From NCBI GenBank assembly GCA_027066745.1, contig JAMONB010000297.1, positions 1 through 32,081 of the forward strand: 32,081 nt of DNA. Direction: 5' to 3'. Source of the DNA: Flavobacteriaceae bacterium. Its GTDB lineage: Bacteria > Bacteroidota > Bacteroidia > Flavobacteriales > Flavobacteriaceae. How positions within the stretch are numbered: the first letter of the stretch is position 1; each line of letters starts with the position of its first letter. A model generated the notes under the pieces. The model searched no databases and had not been told where the DNA came from. It saw only the letters and a list, made by a program, of their open reading frames with translations. Both the position numbers and the translations under genes were made by a program. Below, piece after piece: positions 27,423 to 32,081 of this stretch.

Positions 27423-28271
27423 ATGAATGATACTAGTATTTTTATTAAAAAAGCTTCGGGTGAATTAGAACTATTTTCATTTCGAAAGCTAAAAAAATCA
27501 CTTGAAAGGAGTGGAGCATCTGAGGCCATAATTCACTCTATTATAAAAACACTAAGCCCCCAACTTTATGATGGAATTTCCTCTAAAGAGGTTTACAAAA
27601 AAGCCTTTCGTTTATTAAAGAAATCTAATCGTGCCTGTGCTTCAAAATACAGTTTAAAAAGGGCAATTTTTGACTTAGGTCCAACGGGTTATCCTTTTGA
27701 ACGTTTAGTTGGTGCAATATTAAAACAAAAGGGTTATAAAACACAAGTCAGTGTACTTTTACAAGGTCAGTGTGTCACCCATGAAATTGATGTATTGGCA
27801 GAAAAAGAGGGAAACACTTTTACTATAGAGTGTAAGTTTCATTCAAATATTAAAACAGTAAGCAATGTGAAAATTCCTTTGTATATAAATTCTAGATTTT
27901 TAGATGTTCAAAAAAAATGGAATGACAACCCTGATAAAACATCCTTTTTAAAACAAGGATGGATTATAACTAATACTCGATTTACTGAGGATGCTATCCA
28001 TTACGGAAAATGTGCGGGTTTGATTTTATTAAGTTGGAATTATCCAAAAAATAATGGTATTAGTGACAATATAGATCACTATGGGCTTTATCCTATTACA
28101 GCACTAACTTCTCTTACAAAAAATGAAAAAAAACTTCTCATAGAAAATGATATCATTTTAACTCAAGAACTCTTATTGGTTGCTCATAAACTTAAAAAAC
28201 TTCATTTTTCAACAACTAAAATTGAAAAAGTAATTGCTGAAGCTCAAAAATTATGTAATTCATTTTTGTAG
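27423..28271 (+). CDS. ATP-cone domain + Mrr-like (PD-(D/E)XK) restriction endonuclease-like protein
   Basis: N-terminal ATP-cone: FIKKASGELELFSFRKLKKSLERSGAS...IIHSIIKTLSPQLYDGISSKEVYKKAFRLLKK; nuclease core GYPFERLVGAILKQKGYKTQ...HEIDVLAEKEGNTFTIECKFH. Confidence 0.85.
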   Translation: MNDTSIFIKKASGELELFSFRKLKKSLERSGASEAIIHSIIKTLSPQLYDGISSKEVYKKAFRLLKKSNRACASKYSLKRAIFDLGPTGYPFERLVGAILKQKGYKTQVSVLLQGQCVTHEIDVLAEKEGNTFTIECKFHSNIKTVSNVKIPLYINSRFLDVQKKWNDNPDKTSFLKQGWIITNTRFTEDAIHYGKCAGLILLSWNYPKNNGISDNIDHYGLYPITALTSLTKNEKKLLIENDIILTQELLLVAHKLKKLHFSTTKIEKVIAEAQKLCNSFL

Positions 28272-28299
28272 TTTTGTATTTAGCACCGATAATTGTCGG
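28269..28299 (+). promoter_or_regulatory. Candidate sufS promoter -7 element (TAGTTTTG) and palindrome CCGATAATTGTCGG
   Basis: TAnnTTTG at 28269-28276; 14-bp near-palindrome at 28286-28299 (6 of 7 pairs), 20 bp upstream of the sufS ATG. Confidence 0.35.
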
Positions 28300-28318
28300 C
28301 AGATTCTAAAAAAGAAAC

Positions 28319-29533
28319 ATGTTTGATCTCAAAAAAATAAGAGCCAATTTCCCTATTCTACAACGAGAAGTAAATGGCAAACCTTTAATCTATTTTGACA
28401 ATGCTGCTACTTCACAAACACCTCAAGTAGTTATTGATGCAATTGTTGATTATTATTCAAGTTATAATGCGAACATTCATCGTGGGGTACATACCTTAAG
28501 TCAAGAAGCAACCGATGCTTACGAACAAGCACGTTTGAAAATTCAACAGCATTTTAATGCAAAAAAAGTACACGAAATTATTTTTACTTCAGGCACAACT
28601 CATGGCATTAATTTGGTAGCAACTGGCTTTACGTCTTTATTAAAAAAGGACGATGAAATTATCGTTTCTCTATTAGAGCATCATTCAAACATTGTGCCTT
28701 GGCAAATGCTTTGTGAGCGTACAGGAGCAAAATTGAAAGTAATTCCTATCAATCAAAAAGGAGAATTGTTACTTGATGAATATGATAAATTGCTCTCAAC
28801 TAAAACAAAATTGGTTTTTGTAAATCATGTATCCAATGCCTTAGGCACCATAAACCCTATTAAAGAAATTATAACTAAAGCTCACAACGTAGGTGCTGCT
28901 GTATTAATTGATGGTGCTCAGGCAGCACCACATATTAAAGCAGATGTACAAGCGTTAGATGCCGATTTTTATGTAGTTTCTGCTCATAAAATGTGTGGAC
29001 CAACAGGTGTAGGTATCTTGTACGGAAAAGAAGAATGGCTCAACAAACTCCCTCCTTATCAAGGTGGAGGTGAAATGATAAAAGAAGTGACTTTTGAAAA
29101 AACTACCTATGCCGATTTACCACATAAATTTGAAGCAGGTACACCAAATATTTGTGGTGGTATTGCTTTTGGTGTTGCTTTAGATTATCTAAACGCTATC
29201 GGATTTGATACCATTGCTGCTTACGAAAAGGAACTGTTAGACTTTGCCACACAGCAATTATTGACCATTGATGGAGTGAAAATTTATGGTACTTCAACGC
29301 AAAAAACAGCGGTACTCTCTTTTAATATTGAAGGGTTACATCCGTATGATATCGGTACAATCATAGACAAACTAGGCATTGCAGTACGTACTGGGCACCA
29401 TTGTACTCAACCCATTATGGATTTCTATAACATTCCAGGTACCATACGTGCTTCTTTTTCTTTTTACAATACCAAAGATGAAATTATAACATTTGTTAAA
29501 GCCGTAGAACGGGCTAAAAATATGTTGTTGTAG
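28319..29533 (+). CDS. sufS: Cysteine desulfurase SufS
   Basis: MFDLKKIRANFPILQREVNGKPLIYFDNAATSQTP; LLEHHSNIVPWQ; SAHKMCGPTGVGILYG; RTGHHCTQP. Confidence 0.95.
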   Translation: MFDLKKIRANFPILQREVNGKPLIYFDNAATSQTPQVVIDAIVDYYSSYNANIHRGVHTLSQEATDAYEQARLKIQQHFNAKKVHEIIFTSGTTHGINLVATGFTSLLKKDDEIIVSLLEHHSNIVPWQMLCERTGAKLKVIPINQKGELLLDEYDKLLSTKTKLVFVNHVSNALGTINPIKEIITKAHNVGAAVLIDGAQAAPHIKADVQALDADFYVVSAHKMCGPTGVGILYGKEEWLNKLPPYQGGGEMIKEVTFEKTTYADLPHKFEAGTPNICGGIAFGVALDYLNAIGFDTIAAYEKELLDFATQQLLTIDGVKIYGTSTQKTAVLSFNIEGLHPYDIGTIIDKLGIAVRTGHHCTQPIMDFYNIPGTIRASFSFYNTKDEIITFVKAVERAKNMLL

Positions 29534-29721
29534 GTTAATAGAAGACAAAATACCCCGCACTTTTAGATACAAAATACACGACTTTTTAAAAAAATCACCA
29601 ACCCCTTTTTTTGTTTTTATATTTTTTTCGTACATTACCAAACGTAGGAGACCTTATTACAGGAAGTTATAAGAGAAAATTTTATCGGCAATAAACCCAA
29701 TTTGCTTACATTCATTTTTTG

Positions 29722-30006
29722 AATGGTAAGTAGAGATACCCTTTTAGAGTTGACGAAGATTGTGGCGAATGGATTTGGACAGAACGCACACGTCATGTAA
29801 CAGTTAATTACCCTAGTGATGGCTTTCTACCCCAATACACTCAAGAACTTGATGTTGTTGCAGGTAATAGATATCATATTATTGGTGCTAACCACTTAGA
29901 GGTAGGTGATATGAGTGCTGGAACTGTAGATGAAACAGCTGTTGAGTTTCGAAAAATTTTTGAAAGAACAGAAGGTGATTTTTTTAGAACAGACGAAAGA
30001 AATTAA
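29722..30006 (+). pseudogene. C-terminal fragment of an unidentified protein (possible toxin/hydrolase tip)
   Basis: Open without a start: RYPFRVDEDCGEWIWTERTRHVTVNYPSDGFLPQYTQELDVVAGNRYHIIGANHLEVGDMSAGTVDETAVEFRKIFERTEGDFFRTDERN*; an in-frame TAG lies immediately upstream and a TAA further up. Confidence 0.7.
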
Positions 30007-30009
30007 AAA

Positions 30010-31269
30010 ATGAAAAATATCCTAATCTTTTTAATACCAATCATCATCCTTACTACTTCTTGTACCAAGGATGATGATACTGCCACTACGCAAACTGATG
30101 AAAATGGTGTAATTACATTATTACCGCATCAATGGAAAAAAACATTGCATGCTGACGGTGCTGTTTCAAACGGACATATTGATTATCCCATTTATTATAA
30201 GGATAATATTGTTATCCCTACCACAAATGGGAAGGATAATAAATTTTTAACCTTGATAAATTCAAATGATGGAGAAACAATTTGGCAATGGAATGATAGT
30301 TATTTACCCTATTCTAGTCAAATCAAAATTTCATACCCTTATCAATACAACAATTTATTAACTTACCAAAAAGGAAGTAAAAGTTATTGTGTTAATTTAG
30401 ATAATGGCACTACACATTGGAAAATACGTAGAGAATCTTCTTTTGATGTTAGAATATATCCAAGTTTTGATAATAATTTTTTTAATTTGGTAGACATCAT
30501 TGATAATAATGGTTATAAAGAACAAACTGCTACAAAAACTGAAATAAATACTGGTAATTTAACTACAGAAGTAATTAGATCCAATTATTCTGGAGAATAT
30601 ATAAACCCTGATAATTTAATTGGAGCAATTACTAATATTATAAAAACACCTAGCAATAGTAATCTTTACGCAATCACTTATGTTGAACCTTCTCCTGGCT
30701 GGGTTGTAAACTCCTATTTAGGCTTATATAATTCAGATACTCAACAATGGGTTTATGAACGTAAATTAATGGCTCCACCAACTGTAAATAGTAGTACTTA
30801 TGAACCAAAGATTTATAACAACAAATTATATGCTTGGGTCGGTAAGAATTTAGTTTGTCATGATTTAGATACTGGAGAGCAATTATGGATAAAGCAATTT
30901 ACACAAGACTTTTTATTTTCAGGTTTTATCATAGAAGATGATAAAATAATTGCCAATAATGAAGACACATATACCTATGCACTAAACCCTAATACTGGTA
31001 GTCAAATTTGGAAAACAAAAACAGCAGGTACTAGTAGTAGAATGAGCTACCTAAATGGCATTGTTTATTTTGTAGGCGGCTCAACACGTAAACTACATGC
31101 TATTGATATCAATACAGGTAAACATGTTTGGAAAATAGACGGTCATAAACTAGATGGTGAAAATTTTAAAACCAATGCCGTTTATGTATTACCAGCTAAA
31201 AATGGTGAAAAAGCTAAAGTTATAGCCTTAACACATTTAAATGCTTATTGTTTTGAGGCATATCAATAA
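30010..31269 (+). CDS. PQQ-like beta-propeller repeat lipoprotein (copy 1)
   Basis: Lipobox LTTSCTKDDD; repeats DGETIWQWNDS, NGTTHWKIRRES, DTGEQLWIKQF, NTGSQIWKTKTAG, NTGKHVWKIDG. Confidence 0.88.
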   Translation: MKNILIFLIPIIILTTSCTKDDDTATTQTDENGVITLLPHQWKKTLHADGAVSNGHIDYPIYYKDNIVIPTTNGKDNKFLTLINSNDGETIWQWNDSYLPYSSQIKISYPYQYNNLLTYQKGSKSYCVNLDNGTTHWKIRRESSFDVRIYPSFDNNFFNLVDIIDNNGYKEQTATKTEINTGNLTTEVIRSNYSGEYINPDNLIGAITNIIKTPSNSNLYAITYVEPSPGWVVNSYLGLYNSDTQQWVYERKLMAPPTVNSSTYEPKIYNNKLYAWVGKNLVCHDLDTGEQLWIKQFTQDFLFSGFIIEDDKIIANNEDTYTYALNPNTGSQIWKTKTAGTSSRMSYLNGIVYFVGGSTRKLHAIDINTGKHVWKIDGHKLDGENFKTNAVYVLPAKNGEKAKVIALTHLNAYCFEAYQ

Positions 31270-31276
31270 AAAAAAA

Positions 31277-31318
31277 TGAAAGAACAGAAGGTGATTTTTT
31301 TAGAACTGATAGAAGATA
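31277..31318 (+). repeat. Duplicated tail of the upstream fragment (ERTEGDFFRTDRR*)
   Basis: 30-bp perfect match tgaaagaacagaaggtgatttttttagaac to 29961-29990, followed by a related stop-terminated end, directly before copy 2. Confidence 0.9.
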
Positions 31319-31321
31319 ATT

Positions 31322-32081
31322 ATGAAAAATCTATTTATAATATTTCTATTCATCATCTTTACTACATCATGTAGTAAAGATGATGATGGTATAAGTAAAC
31401 AAACCGACAGTAATGGTGTTGTAATTTCATTACCTTACCAATGGAAAAAAACATTACATAAAAATGGAACGGCTTCTAATGGTACAATTAGGTTGCCTAT
31501 TTATTATAATAACAATATAGCTATTCCTACAACAGAAGGTAAGGATAAAAGGTTTTTAACTCTAATAAACACCAATGACGGGGAAACTTTATGGAAATGG
31601 AATGATAGTTATTTACCCTATTCTAGTCAAATCAAAATTTCATACCCTTATCAATACAACAATTTATTAACTTACCAAAGCGGAAGTAAAAGTTATTGTA
31701 TCAATTTAGATAATGGTGATACACATTGGAAAATTAAGAGAGATAACTCTTTTGATGTTAGAATTTATCCAAATATAAATGAAACGTTTTTTTATAGCAC
31801 TCCTATAATTAACGAAACAGGAACTGAAGAGTTTAGTATGTCAAAATGTAACATAAACGATGGTACTATTAGAGAATTTGTAAGAGCAAATTATTCAGGT
31901 GATTATATAAACCCAGATAATTTAATTGGAGCAATTACTAATATTATAAAAACACCTAGCAATAGTAATCTTTACGCAATCACTTATGTTGAACCTTCTC
32001 CTGGCTGGGTTGTAAACACATATTTTGGCTTATATAATTCAGATACTCAACAATGGGTTTATGAACGTAAATTGATGGCTT
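31322..32081 (+). CDS. PQQ-like beta-propeller repeat lipoprotein (copy 2), partial at the right edge
   Basis: Not in the ORF track because it is open to the edge: MKNLFIIFLFIIFTTSCSKDDDGISKQTDSNGVVISLPYQWKKTLHKNGTASNGTIRLPIYYNNNIAIPTTEGKDKRFLTLINTNDGETLWKWNDSYLPYSSQIKISYPYQYNN..., a clear paralog of copy 1. Confidence 0.9.
   Translation, partial: MKNLFIIFLFIIFTTSCSKDDDGISKQTDSNGVVISLPYQWKKTLHKNGTASNGTIRLPIYYNNNIAIPTTEGKDKRFLTLINTNDGETLWKWNDSYLPYSSQIKISYPYQYNNLLTYQSGSKSYCINLDNGDTHWKIKRDNSFDVRIYPNINETFFYSTPIINETGTEEFSMSKCNINDGTIREFVRANYSGDYINPDNLIGAITNIIKTPSNSNLYAITYVEPSPGWVVNTYFGLYNSDTQQWVYERKLMA

Noticed and set aside
24744-28271. Calling the cluster a complete Pycsar defence system
   Set aside because: No nucleotidyl cyclase is visible, and the DUF5706 assignment is by motif memory only; kept as a hypothesis rather than a feature call.
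30010-31269. Calling the PQQ-like proteins BamB or a PQQ dehydrogenase
   Set aside because: Only propeller repeats of the PQQ_2 type are present; tandem duplication, lipobox with KDDD and genomic context do not fit BamB, and no dehydrogenase catalytic motif was seen.
1-32081. CRISPR array, tRNA, rRNA
   Set aside because: No regularly spaced direct repeats and no cloverleaf or rRNA signatures noticed; the repeated elements present are dispersed or tandem-gene duplicates.

Overview
AT-rich Bacteroidota (Flavobacteriaceae-like) chromosomal window. Left: a very large secreted DUF11/Ig-like surface protein on the minus strand that runs off the left edge and is absent from the ORF track, with a small secreted ORF upstream of it. 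Middle: a suf Fe-S cluster operon (sufA, sufB, [metallo-beta-lactamase lipoprotein with a -1 frameshift], sufC, sufD). About 17 kb of other genes separates sufD from sufS: a TRIC-like membrane protein, a serine hydrolase, an M14 peptidase, a TetR-controlled TolC/HlyD/ABC-2 exporter operon with an embedded cytochrome c and His/Met-rich lipoprotein, DUF2141, a phospholipase A-like protein, a divergent pyruvate kinase-like protein, a DUF5706/Pycsar-effector-like membrane protein, and an ATP-cone + Mrr-like nuclease. Right: a decayed C-terminal fragment of an unknown protein, followed by a tandem array of PQQ-like beta-propeller lipoproteins. Each copy is preceded by the same fragment tail, which resembles an orphan immunity-gene array of a polymorphic toxin. 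The best novelty candidates are: (1) the tail + PQQ-lipoprotein tandem array with mosaic gene conversion; (2) the PK-like / DUF5706-like / ATP-cone nuclease cluster, which contains a remnant of a second phospholipase gene; (3) a perfectly phased A AAA AAG slippery heptamer exactly where the suf-embedded lactonase-like gene needs a -1 shift; (4) dispersed intergenic repeats placed inside operons. All family calls are from reading motifs; no database search was run.
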